From: Pyrinomonadaceae bacterium
Lineage (GTDB): Bacteria; Acidobacteriota; Blastocatellia; Pyrinomonadales; Pyrinomonadaceae
Assembly: GCA_017983495.1 (NCBI GenBank)
Contig: JAGOBH010000005.1
Coordinates: forward strand, 1-64,000
DNA: 64,000 nt
Direction of reading: 5' to 3'
Shown here in pieces: positions 34,223-42,897 of the stretch (the stretch's first letter is position 1; each line of letters opens with the position of its first letter). The notes under the pieces were generated by a model, which made no database searches, was not told the DNA's origin, and saw nothing but the letters and a program-made list of their open reading frames with translations. The translations under genes and the position numbers were made by a program.

Positions 34223-36852
34223 CACTAACTGAAGGCACGAAACTAGGAAGATACGAGATACGCTCGCTCATCGGCGTTGGCGGAATGGGTGAGGTTTACC
34301 GGGCAAGCGACCCGAAGATCGGGCGTGATGTGGCGATCAAGGTACTGCCGGCGGATTTTTCGGCGGACAAGGAACGCGTCGCGCGATTTGAGCAGGAAGC
34401 TCAGGCCGCCGGGGCGTTGAATCACCCGAATATTCTGGCGATCTACGATGTTGATACGCAGGATGATGTTCTGTATGTCGTATCCGAATTGCTCGAAGGC
34501 GAGGAACTACGCCAGCGGCTCGATGAAGGGCCGATCCCTCTGCGAAAGGTGGCGGAGTATGCTCAGCAGATCGTTAGCGGTTTGTCAGCGGCGCATGAGA
34601 AAGGAATAGTCCATCGCGATCTGAAGCCGGAAAATCTTTTCATAACGAAAGACGACCGTGTAAAGATACTTGATTTTGGACTGGCCAAATTGTCAGAACC
34701 GCCTGCGTCAGCGGGCGGCACGAGCGGTAATGAAGACGCAACGCGAAAAGCACTAACAAACCCCGGTGTCGTAATGGGCACGGTCGGTTATATGTCGCCG
34801 GAGCAGGTTCGCGGGGCTCCGACCGATCACCGCTCCGACATCTTTTCGTTCGGCTTGATCCTTTACGAAATGATCGCGGGCAAGCGGGCGTTTCAGCACG
34901 AAACGATGGCTGAGACAATGTCGGCAATTCTCAAAGAAGAACCCGAGGAGATCACCGAATCAAATCCGAACATCAGCCCGTCGCTTGAGCGAATTGTGAG
35001 GCGATGTCTGGAAAAGAAACCGGACAGGCGTTTTCAATCTACGCATGATCTTGGTTTTGCTCTAGAGTCGCTGTCGGCACCGACGAGTTCGTCGGGGAGC
35101 AATATGACAGCGGCGATCAGTGCGATCGGTACTGAAACAGATAGATCAGGTTGGAAAGCTCGGATTCCCTGGATCGCCGCCGGGGCGTTGGCTCTGATGT
35201 TGATCTCATTTGGAGCGTGGACATTGCTCAGACCGGCACCGGCACTGCCGCCATTTGTCTCGCTCGATGTGGCGGCTCCGGCGGGGTGGACGACTGCACC
35301 GACCAGCGCTCTTTCGCCGGACGGTTCGCGGCTGGCTTTTACGGCTGAACAAGAGAAGGGTAAGCCTCATCTGTGGCTGCGGATATTGGCGACCGGCGAG
35401 ACTCAGATGGTCGCCGATTCAGAAGATGCGTCCGCGCCGTTCTGGTCGCCGGATGGGGCCGAAATAGCCTATTTTACGAATGAGCGTCTTCGAGCGGTCA
35501 ACCTCGCGACCGGGCGGTCGCGAGTGATCTGCGATGTCACCGGGCGCCGGAAGGCAGGCACATGGAATGCCGGCGGCGTGATCATTTTTGCGACCGAAAA
35601 TGGCGTGCCGCTGCGACGCGTTAACGCCGATGGCAGATCACTCCCCTCGGACATGCCGCAGAAAGAAGGATTCAGGCCATTCTTTTTACCGGACGGACGA
35701 CATTTCCTTTTTGGCCACTCACAGTTAGGAGGTATTTCTGTCGGCGATCTTGAGTCGGGTGAGGTCAAAGAGATCCCGGCCGAAGCGGCCGAGCCTAAAT
35801 ACGCCGACGGCTATCTATTTTTTAACTCTCCCGGCGGGTTGATGGCCCAAGCCTTTAACCCCGAGTCATTCAAGCTTTCGGGCGAGCCGATAAAGATCGC
35901 GGAAATTTGCTGCCTCAATTCTTACACCGGCACGAATTTTAGCGTGGCCGCAAACGGGCTGATAGCATTTCGAAGGCAGATCGTGGAACAGCGTGAGAAC
36001 GCCTGGTATTCGCGCGACGGCACGCGTACAGGCCTAGGTGATGCCGGCAATCGGCCCGCCAATCCGTTATTCTCTCCTGACGATTTAATGATAGCTCTGG
36101 GCCGGGACGGAGACATCTTGCTGTTTGACGTTGCTCGCGGCACGGCGCGTATGTTTGCCTCGGGAAAGCCGGACGGGTTGGTTATGCCAATGTGGAAATC
36201 CGACGGTAGTGCGGTCCTATTTATGAAGGCCCGTGTGGGCGTGGTAGAAAAGGCTCTGAACGGTGGACCCGAACGAACGGTCATTGAACCAAAGGGTTGG
36301 GTGACCGAGATGATCAGTGACGGCCGGGCCCTTGGTTTCAAGGTAAGGGAAGGGAACCGAGACATCTTCATCCAGAACACAACCGGTGACGAAACGTATT
36401 TCGCCCAGTCGCCGGGGAACGAAACACAGCCCGCACTATCGCCCGATGAGCGTTGGCTGGCATACGTTTATTCTGAGAGCACGGGCGATGAGAAGATCAT
36501 CTTCATTGAAGCCTTTCCGAATGGCGGGCAGAAAATACGCATTTCGGGCGACTTTGGCGGCGTCCAGCCGCGATGGCGCCGTGACGGCCGCGAGCTTTAT
36601 TTTGTTGCCCCGGATGGCAGCCTGATGGCGGTCACGGTCGAGGAAACGGGCGGCGTACTCAAGGTCGGGACGCCAAAGGCACTCTTCAAAACCGCGATCG
36701 AGCCTGGTAGCGGCATTGGAACCCGGGCGAGTTATGACGCAACCCGCGACGGATCGCGTTTCTTTGTGACTGAACAAAAGAAAGACCCCGGAGCCGACAC
36801 CCAGCCAGTGACGGTACTCGTAAACTGGCAAAGCATTGTGAAAAAGAGATGA
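34219..36852 (+). CDS. serine/threonine kinase with PD40 sensor, kinase 2
   Basis: 877 residues, same plan as kinase 1: GVGGMGEVYRA, AIKVLP, IVHRDLKPENLF, DFGLAKL, a transmembrane helix at about 315-337 (IPWIAAGALALMLISFGAWTLL) and a PD40 propeller (ALSPDGSRLAFTAEQ, ALSPDERWLAYVYSE). It overlaps kinase 1 by 4 bases. The first ~130 codons are almost identical in DNA to kinase 3, while residues around the activation loop match kinase 1, including the palindrome. The propeller halves differ strongly. That is a mosaic produced by conversion among paralogues. Confidence 0.93.
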   Translation: MTLTEGTKLGRYEIRSLIGVGGMGEVYRASDPKIGRDVAIKVLPADFSADKERVARFEQEAQAAGALNHPNILAIYDVDTQDDVLYVVSELLEGEELRQRLDEGPIPLRKVAEYAQQIVSGLSAAHEKGIVHRDLKPENLFITKDDRVKILDFGLAKLSEPPASAGGTSGNEDATRKALTNPGVVMGTVGYMSPEQVRGAPTDHRSDIFSFGLILYEMIAGKRAFQHETMAETMSAILKEEPEEITESNPNISPSLERIVRRCLEKKPDRRFQSTHDLGFALESLSAPTSSSGSNMTAAISAIGTETDRSGWKARIPWIAAGALALMLISFGAWTLLRPAPALPPFVSLDVAAPAGWTTAPTSALSPDGSRLAFTAEQEKGKPHLWLRILATGETQMVADSEDASAPFWSPDGAEIAYFTNERLRAVNLATGRSRVICDVTGRRKAGTWNAGGVIIFATENGVPLRRVNADGRSLPSDMPQKEGFRPFFLPDGRHFLFGHSQLGGISVGDLESGEVKEIPAEAAEPKYADGYLFFNSPGGLMAQAFNPESFKLSGEPIKIAEICCLNSYTGTNFSVAANGLIAFRRQIVEQRENAWYSRDGTRTGLGDAGNRPANPLFSPDDLMIALGRDGDILLFDVARGTARMFASGKPDGLVMPMWKSDGSAVLFMKARVGVVEKALNGGPERTVIEPKGWVTEMISDGRALGFKVREGNRDIFIQNTTGDETYFAQSPGNETQPALSPDERWLAYVYSESTGDEKIIFIEAFPNGGQKIRISGDFGGVQPRWRRDGRELYFVAPDGSLMAVTVEETGGVLKVGTPKALFKTAIEPGSGIGTRASYDATRDGSRFFVTEQKKDPGADTQPVTVLVNWQSIVKKR
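34699..34718. repeat. REP-like palindrome in kinase 2 activation loop
   Basis: Identical to 31994-32013 and at the same codon position. It is absent from kinase 3, which reads EPKPDAGSS there. Confidence 0.7.
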
Positions 36853-36862
36853 GCAGGGAATT

Positions 36863-37897
36863 ATGAGTTCCGAATCGATCATTACAGACGAATACGCTGA
36901 CTTTATCTCTAAGCTGAAAGCCGATATTGGGCAGACGCAGATCAAGGCGGCACTCGCGGTCAACCGCGAACTCGTCCTGCTTTATTGGCGTATTGGAAAC
37001 GGCATTCTGGCAAAGCAAAAAGAACTCGGCTGGGGTGCCAAGGTCGTCGAGCAAATATCGCTCGATCTGCGTCTGGAGTTTCCGGCGATGAAAGGGTTTT
37101 CGCGGACGAATCTGCTGTATATGCGGCTTTTTGCCGAAGCATATCCTGATGAGGTAATTGTCCAACAAGCTGTTGGACGAATTCCATGGGGCCATATTGT
37201 CCGGATTCTCGATAAGGTAAAAGACCCGGTCGAACGCGAGTTCTACATTACCAAAACCATGGAAAACGGCTGGAGCCGGAATGTTTTGGAGATACAGATC
37301 GAAACAGGCCTGTATCTGCGGCAAGGCAAAGCGATCACGAATTTTGAACTGACTCTGCCAAAACCTCAATCGGATCTCGCTCATCAATTACTGAAAAGCC
37401 CGTACAATTTCGATTTTCTCGGCCTGACGGACGAGGCACATGAGCGTGACATTGAACAGGCGATGATGCGGCATGTGCGAGAATACCTGCTCGAGTTGGG
37501 CGTAGGTTTTGCGTTTGTCGGCAGTCAATATCGGCTGGATGTCGGTGGCGAAGAGTTTTTTGTTGATCAACTCTATTATCATCTCAAACTCCGCTGCTAT
37601 TTCGTTTTGGAGCTGAAAGCGGGTAAATTCAAACCCGAATACCTCGGCAAACTAAACTTCTATCTCTCGGCGATCGACAACCTGTTGCGTGAATCGGGCG
37701 ACAACCTGAGCTTAGGCCTGATCTTGTGTCGAGGGGAAAACAAAACAGTGGCAGAATATGCATTACGTGACATGGCAAAACCGATAGGCATTTCGAGTTT
37801 TGAGCTCACAAAGATCTTGCCGGAGAATTTACGAGGCAATCTGCCGACGATCGAAGAGATCGAAGCCGAGTTGAGATCGGTTAAGATCCGCGAATAA
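36863..37897 (+). CDS. PDDEXK nuclease, YhcG/DUF1016 family
   Basis: A 344-residue protein with the DUF1016 N-terminal region (LYWRIGNGILAKQKELGWG, then LEFPAMKGFSRTNLLYMRLF) and a C-terminal PDDEXK nuclease domain. Its core is GGEEFFVDQLYYHLKLRC (Asp) followed by FVLELKAGKFKPEYLGKL (ExK). Members are linked to restriction, DNA repair or mobile elements; the substrate is not established. It starts 10 bases after kinase 2 and ends 6 bases before kinase 3, so it is read within the kinase operon. It may be an insert between two tandem kinase paralogues, or functionally tied to them. Confidence 0.92.
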   Translation: MSSESIITDEYADFISKLKADIGQTQIKAALAVNRELVLLYWRIGNGILAKQKELGWGAKVVEQISLDLRLEFPAMKGFSRTNLLYMRLFAEAYPDEVIVQQAVGRIPWGHIVRILDKVKDPVEREFYITKTMENGWSRNVLEIQIETGLYLRQGKAITNFELTLPKPQSDLAHQLLKSPYNFDFLGLTDEAHERDIEQAMMRHVREYLLELGVGFAFVGSQYRLDVGGEEFFVDQLYYHLKLRCYFVLELKAGKFKPEYLGKLNFYLSAIDNLLRESGDNLSLGLILCRGENKTVAEYALRDMAKPIGISSFELTKILPENLRGNLPTIEEIEAELRSVKIRE

Positions 37898-37903
37898 AAA
37901 GTA

Positions 37904-40567
37904 ATGACATTGACCGAAGGGACAAAACTAGGAAGATACGAGATCCGCACGCTGATCGGCGTGGGCGGAATGGGTGAGGTTTACCGGGCGAGCGACCCGA
38001 AGATCGGGCGTGATGTGGCGATCAAGGTCTTGCCGGCCGATTTTTCGGCGGACAAGGAACGCGTCGCACGGTTTGAACAGGAAGCTCAGGCCGCCGGTGC
38101 TTTGAATCATCCGAATATTATCGCGGTCTATGATGTCGATACTCAGGACGACGTTCTTTATGTTGTGTCCGAGCTACTCGAAGGCGAAGAACTGCGCGAG
38201 CGTCTTGACCAAGGTTCGATACCGCTCAGAAAAGTCACCGAATACGCGCAGCAGATCGTCAGCGGGCTCTCCGCCGCGCATGAGAAAGGTATTGTTCACC
38301 GCGATCTGAAGCCGGAAAATCTTTTCATCACAAACGACGATCGCGTGAAGATCCTCGATTTCGGACTGGCTAAACTGCGTGAGCCAAAACCCGATGCAGG
38401 CAGCTCTGAGGATGCAACGCGTAAAGCGATCACAAATCCGGGCGTCGTTATGGGAACGGTGGGCTATATGTCGCCTGAGCAGGTTCGCGGCCACGCGACC
38501 GATCACCGGTCCGACATTTTTTCGTTTGGGCTGATCTTGTACGAGATGATCACGGGCAAGCGGGCGTTTCAGCACGAAACCATGGCTGAAACGATGTCGG
38601 CAATTCTCAAGGAAGAACCCGAGGAGATCACCGAATCCAACCCAAACATCAGTCCCGCATTAGAGCGGATAGTTCGGCGGTGTCTGGAAAAGAAGCCGGA
38701 AAGGCGGTTTCACTCGGCGCATGATCTTGGTTTTGCGCTTGAGTCACTGTCCGCTCCGACAAGTTCCTCGGGAACGAATATGACAACGGCGGTGAGTCCG
38801 ATTGGTCCTGAAAATGACAGATCGCCTTGGCCCATTCGGATTCTGGCAGCCGCTGCTTTACTGCTGCTGATCGGCTGCGTTGTGCTCGGCGTGATGTATG
38901 TCCGAAGGCCGGTGCCGGATGAGCGGCTTGTGAGCTTTGTTGTACCACCGCCTGAACCCGCATCTAATGTCGGCTCGCCGGCCATTTCTCCCGATGGACG
39001 CACGATCGCATTTAATATGGTGGTCGACGGCAAGTTGCATCTCTACATTCGTGAACTTGGGTCGTTTACAGAGCGTCGCCTTAACGGGACTGACGAGGCT
39101 CAGGCCGCGTTTTGGTCGCCTGACAGCAGATCTATTGCATTTACTGCGAACGATAAACTAAAAAAGGTCGATGTCGGCGGCGGGGCTGTTCAAGTAATTT
39201 GCGATGCTCCAAAGGGATTTTCGGGTGCCTGGAGCCGTGATGGCGTGATCGTATTCGGCAGTATCGATCAGGGTATTCGGCGCGTGTCCGCGTCCGGAGG
39301 CGAGGTTTCCGAACTACTGCCTCTTGATGAGTCGCGTAAGGAAACGCGGCATCTATTTCCCCGCTTTCTCCCCGACGGGCGTCACTTCTTTTACAGGAGC
39401 CACAACAGCAGCCCCACCGATCCACCGGAAATATTTATCGCCTCGATCGACGGGAAAGAGCGAAAGTCGCTATTCAAGAATTCTTCGGACGTTTACTATA
39501 TCGAGCCGGGATATTTGCTGTTCGCCCGTGATACAACCGTCATGGCACAGCCGTTTGACGCCTCAAAACTCCAGTTCACCGGCGATCCCGTTCCAGTCCT
39601 CGAGAATGTGGCAATGCTAACTTCCACCGGCCGCTCGCAATTCTCGGTTTCCGAGAACGGGACATTGGTCTATAAGACGGGGGGCGGCACTGTTAACCAG
39701 TTGAGATGGTTCGACCGTCAGGGGAAGGAGATCACAAAGGTGGGCCCGCCGGGCGAATATTCTGATGTGGTCCTTTCGCCTGACGGCAAGCGGGCCGCGG
39801 CTGAGCGTATCGATAACAGCAATCGTGATATTTGGATGATCGACCTGGAACGCGGCTTGCCGACGAGATTTACATTTGGTGCCCTCCGGGAAGACGACCC
39901 GGCGTGGTCGCCCGACGGCACGTATCTTGTTTTTAGTTCGAACGGATATGGCGACAAGCAGTCGATCTTTCGAAAACTAGCAAACGGTGCTGGGAATGAT
40001 GAGTTGTTGAGCGATGCCGTTAGCGTTCAGACAAGCGGGATGGATTGGTCGCCAGACGGCAAGAATATCCTGTTTGCAAACATTGGGGAGAAGTCGGGCA
40101 ACGATATCTGGATATTGCCGATGGCAGGCGAGGCAAAACCATATCCGCTGCTAAAGTCTGAATTTAATGAAAGCCAGGCACATTTTTCGCCTGACGGCCG
40201 TTACTTTGCCTATGTGTCCAATGAGAGCGGCCGCGAGGAGGTCTACATTCAAAGCTTCCCGGTCGGCACTGGCAAATGGCGAGTCTCGACCAACGGCGGT
40301 TGGCAGCCCAAATGGCGGCGTGACGGCAAGGAGCTTTATTACGAGGCCATCGACAAGAAACTGATGGCGGTCCCTGTAAAACTGGATGGAAGCGTCGAGA
40401 TCGGATCGGCGACCGCTTTGTTTCAAACTGAGATAACCGTCGGCAGCCCTAATCGATACGCCGTCACTGCTGACGGCCAGCGGTTCCTGATCAACTCACC
40501 GCTCCAATCGGGACAGGAGTCGCCGTTCAACGTGATCCTGAACTGGACCTCGACGCTGAAGAAGTGA
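37904..40567 (+). CDS. serine/threonine kinase with PD40 sensor, kinase 3
   Basis: 887 residues. The kinase core (GVGGMGEVYRA, AIKVLP, IVHRDLKPENLF, DFGLAKL, MSPEQVRG) is nearly identical to kinase 2 at its 5' end. A transmembrane helix (about 308-330, ILAAAALLLLIGCVVLGVMYV) and a diverged PD40 propeller (AISPDGRTIAFNMV, AWSPDGTYLVFSS, HFSPDGRYFAYVSNESG) follow. It lacks the palindrome seen in kinases 1 and 2. It is the last gene of the operon, and a 163-base inverted-repeat element starts right after its stop. Confidence 0.93.
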   Translation: MTLTEGTKLGRYEIRTLIGVGGMGEVYRASDPKIGRDVAIKVLPADFSADKERVARFEQEAQAAGALNHPNIIAVYDVDTQDDVLYVVSELLEGEELRERLDQGSIPLRKVTEYAQQIVSGLSAAHEKGIVHRDLKPENLFITNDDRVKILDFGLAKLREPKPDAGSSEDATRKAITNPGVVMGTVGYMSPEQVRGHATDHRSDIFSFGLILYEMITGKRAFQHETMAETMSAILKEEPEEITESNPNISPALERIVRRCLEKKPERRFHSAHDLGFALESLSAPTSSSGTNMTTAVSPIGPENDRSPWPIRILAAAALLLLIGCVVLGVMYVRRPVPDERLVSFVVPPPEPASNVGSPAISPDGRTIAFNMVVDGKLHLYIRELGSFTERRLNGTDEAQAAFWSPDSRSIAFTANDKLKKVDVGGGAVQVICDAPKGFSGAWSRDGVIVFGSIDQGIRRVSASGGEVSELLPLDESRKETRHLFPRFLPDGRHFFYRSHNSSPTDPPEIFIASIDGKERKSLFKNSSDVYYIEPGYLLFARDTTVMAQPFDASKLQFTGDPVPVLENVAMLTSTGRSQFSVSENGTLVYKTGGGTVNQLRWFDRQGKEITKVGPPGEYSDVVLSPDGKRAAAERIDNSNRDIWMIDLERGLPTRFTFGALREDDPAWSPDGTYLVFSSNGYGDKQSIFRKLANGAGNDELLSDAVSVQTSGMDWSPDGKNILFANIGEKSGNDIWILPMAGEAKPYPLLKSEFNESQAHFSPDGRYFAYVSNESGREEVYIQSFPVGTGKWRVSTNGGWQPKWRRDGKELYYEAIDKKLMAVPVKLDGSVEIGSATALFQTEITVGSPNRYAVTADGQRFLINSPLQSGQESPFNVILNWTSTLKK

Positions 40568-40569
40568 TT

Positions 40570-40732
40570 TGTGTCCGTAGCCCACACGTGAGTAAGGGCT
40601 CAAGACGGCGACTAGGTCTGATGATGTAACGATACTGCTCTGTGGTGAGGGATCAGTGGTCAAGTTGAGAGGATGATCGATAGAACGCGTAGCGTGAGTT
40701 GAGCCCTTACTTACGTGCGGGCTACAGACACA
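40570..40732. repeat. MITE-like element with 34-base inverted ends
   Basis: Arms 40570-40603 and 40699-40732 are inverted copies (31 of 34 positions) around about 95 unrelated bases. It starts within 3 bases of the kinase 3 stop. A partial third copy of the arm (GCGGGCTACGGATAC) follows at 40734. No coding capacity. Confidence 0.85.
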
Positions 40733-40750
40733 TGCGGGCTACGGATACGA

Positions 40751-41173
40751 ATGGAAATGGACGCAGATAAGACTTTATGGCTGTCTCCGCTGGTTCTCGA
40801 CCAGGGGTTCGGCGTGCAGTTTCGGGACGATCATGTCCACATTGAACTCGGCAAGGAGTTCACGGTGGATCCTGAGAAGCGGAACGCATTTTGGGGTGTC
40901 ATCGCAACCGCGTGCGCCCAGCACGAAACAAGCCGTGTGCTTGTCGAAGGCTTTCTCCCCCAAGGTGAGCGTGAGGTATCGGACGTCATCGACGCCGGGC
41001 AAAAGACCGCGACGATTCCAAGACTTTGGCTCGCATTCGCCGTTCGAAATTTCGAGCCTACGGCACAGACTGAGCTATATGAAACAATCGCAGCTTCGCA
41101 TGGTGTGCGCGTGAGGTTTTTCTCCGACCCGGAACGGGCTCTGAAATGGCTGCGACAAAATTCGCCGCAATAA
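40751..41173 (+). CDS. small cytosolic protein, STAS/SpoIIAA-like
   Basis: About 140 residues without signal or membrane segments. Alternating strands and helices (FGVQFRDDHVHIELG; TSRVLVEGFLPQGE) and the C-terminal VRVRFFSDPERALKWL resemble STAS / SpoIIAA-like proteins, in which the last helix follows a RxFxDxxxAxxWL segment. I do not see the phospho-Ser motif of true anti-anti-sigma factors. The start is ATG at 40751 or 40757; no clear ribosome binding site. It lies next to the kinase operon but is separated from it by the MITE, so joint function is only a possibility. Confidence 0.65.
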   Translation: MEMDADKTLWLSPLVLDQGFGVQFRDDHVHIELGKEFTVDPEKRNAFWGVIATACAQHETSRVLVEGFLPQGEREVSDVIDAGQKTATIPRLWLAFAVRNFEPTAQTELYETIAASHGVRVRFFSDPERALKWLRQNSPQ

Positions 41174-41179
41174 ATGCGC

Positions 41180-41218
41180 AAAAAGCCGCTGTCGGATGTT
41201 CGTCCGGCAGCGGCTTTT
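41180..41218. terminator. bidirectional rho-independent terminator
   Basis: AAAAGCCGCTG...CAGCGGCTTTT stem, extended inward by further pairs, with A- and T-runs on both sides. It serves the convergent genes at 40751 (+) and 41236 (-). Confidence 0.88.
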
Positions 41219-41235
41219 GCTTTTACGATCAGTTA

Positions 41236-41787
41236 TTACTTGATCGAGTCTTTATTGTCCGCTTCGTATTTCTTGACCTGGTTGTTCAGATCGTCGGTTT
41301 CTTTCTCAAGAGCATCAGCTTTGGTCTTGATGGCGTTTACTTCGGCCACAAAACCTGCCGGATCTTTTGCGTTCAGCATAGCCTGAATTCCGCCCTTTTG
41401 AGCAGCAATATACTCGCTCAACTTACTCAACTGCTTTGATTTCAAGGTGACATAGCCCTTGACCTTATCGTTGAGCTTGAGCTTTGCGGCTTCGTCAAAA
41501 TCCTTGGCGGCCGCCTTGTAAAGCTCTGTCGCTTTATCGAAATTGGCAAGTACCTCTTTCGCCTTGGTTTCGTTCTTGGACTTCCAATCCGCAAGATCTT
41601 CAACCTCTTGTGACATCAGTGCTTCCGCGTCGGTAGTGGCTTTGGTGAATATTGTCGAGGCCTCTTCGACCTTCTTGTTCGACGCGGTGATGAGCGTGTT
41701 TGCCTCATCGATCTGTTCGCAGCCGATCATAAATACCGTGCTGGCGATGGCTGCGATCGTCAAAATAATTCTAAACTGTAATTTCAT
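41236..41787 (-). CDS. coiled-coil lipoprotein
   Basis: A 183-residue predicted lipoprotein. The signal peptide (MKLQFRIILTIAAIASTVF) ends at MIGCEQ, with the lipid-modified Cys at 23. The mature part is almost wholly helical and rich in Ala, Lys, Glu and Asp with heptad-like spacing (NKKVEEASTIFTKATTDAEAL; ADALEKETDDLNNQVKKYE), indicating a coiled coil in the periplasm. GAGGAG lies 9 bases before the start, and a bidirectional terminator follows. No family is recognised; it may play a structural envelope role. Confidence 0.78.
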   Translation of the reverse strand: MKLQFRIILTIAAIASTVFMIGCEQIDEANTLITASNKKVEEASTIFTKATTDAEALMSQEVEDLADWKSKNETKAKEVLANFDKATELYKAAAKDFDEAAKLKLNDKVKGYVTLKSKQLSKLSEYIAAQKGGIQAMLNAKDPAGFVAEVNAIKTKADALEKETDDLNNQVKKYEADNKDSIK

Positions 41788-42016
41788 TTATATAGTCTCC
41801 TCAAATTTTTGAATTGTTCGAAAGACGGTCAAACAGTGACATCCGGAGTCTTTCGCTCACCGGCATAATTTTCGAAAGCCTCTTTCTGACTTTCTCCGAT
41901 CCATGTTTTTACCGATACGGAATATAATAGCCGAATTCAAAACGCCTGCAACTTCCAAGGGCCGGTATTAGCCTGCGGTGTTTACATCCATCGATCAAAT
42001 AAGGTAAAACCCTATA

Positions 42017-42832
42017 ATGATATTTTCTGACAGATCGCTCTCACAAAAGCTCGAACGAACGGAAGCTCACGCTAATTCCGATTTTGTCAGCACCCGCGCA
42101 CGCCTCGACCCGGCCAGCGGAGCACGGTGGATCGAGGTCGGCGGAGCGTACGCGATGTTTGACGGAGCCGAATCGCCGCTGACCCAGACCTTTGGGCTCG
42201 GCATATTTGAGGAAACGACGCCCGAACATCTCGACGAGATCGAGGCGTTCTTTCTTGGATACGAAGCTCCGGTCTTCCACGAGGTCAGCCCCTTGGTCGA
42301 CCCGTCGCTGATGGAACTGCTTAGTGGCCGCGGGTATCGTCCGATCGAGCTGACCAGCGTTATGTATCGCGAACTCAGCGTGCAAAATGTCGAATTCAAG
42401 CCCCGAGACCCAGCCCTTACGACACGCGTGGTGACGACAGACGAGGTCGATCTGTGGGCGAAAACGTCCGCCGACGGCTGGGCGACCGAGCACGAAGGGC
42501 TTGCTGAATTTATGTTCAAATTCGGCCGGATCAGTGCTCAGTGCAGCGGTGCGTATCCGTATCTGGCCGAGTTAGACGGCCGGACGGTCTCGACAGGAAT
42601 GCTGTTCATTTACGACGATGTCTGCATGCTCGCCGGAGCCAGCACGATTCCCGACGGCCGCAACCGCGGTGCCCAAACCGCCCTGCTCGAAGACCGTCTC
42701 GCATTTGCCGCCGCCGAGGGCTGCACGCTCGCGATCATGGGTGCATCACCCGGCAGCATCTCACAGCGAAACGCTCAGAAAAATGGCTTTCATATCGCCT
42801 ACACCCGTACAAAATGGCAGTTGTTTAGATAG
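42017..42832 (+). CDS. GNAT-family N-acetyltransferase
   Basis: A 271-residue protein with a C-terminal GNAT fold. MLAGASTIPDGRNRGAQTALLE is the acetyl-CoA loop (RNRGAQ in the Q/RxxGxG/A position), LAFAAAEGCTLAIMGASPGS gives the next helix and strand, and SQRNAQKNGFHIAYTRTKW is the usual closing element. The N-terminal half (AYAMFDGAESPLTQTFGLG) resembles the first domain of tandem GNAT proteins. The substrate is unknown. It stands alone between a lipoprotein gene and a convergent kinase gene. Confidence 0.85.
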   Translation: MIFSDRSLSQKLERTEAHANSDFVSTRARLDPASGARWIEVGGAYAMFDGAESPLTQTFGLGIFEETTPEHLDEIEAFFLGYEAPVFHEVSPLVDPSLMELLSGRGYRPIELTSVMYRELSVQNVEFKPRDPALTTRVVTTDEVDLWAKTSADGWATEHEGLAEFMFKFGRISAQCSGAYPYLAELDGRTVSTGMLFIYDDVCMLAGASTIPDGRNRGAQTALLEDRLAFAAAEGCTLAIMGASPGSISQRNAQKNGFHIAYTRTKWQLFR

Positions 42833-42897
42833 CGGACTCGTCAACGATCTGTTCGCTCGTTGTTAAGGCAGGCGATCGAACCGAACGTTCAGTAAGA

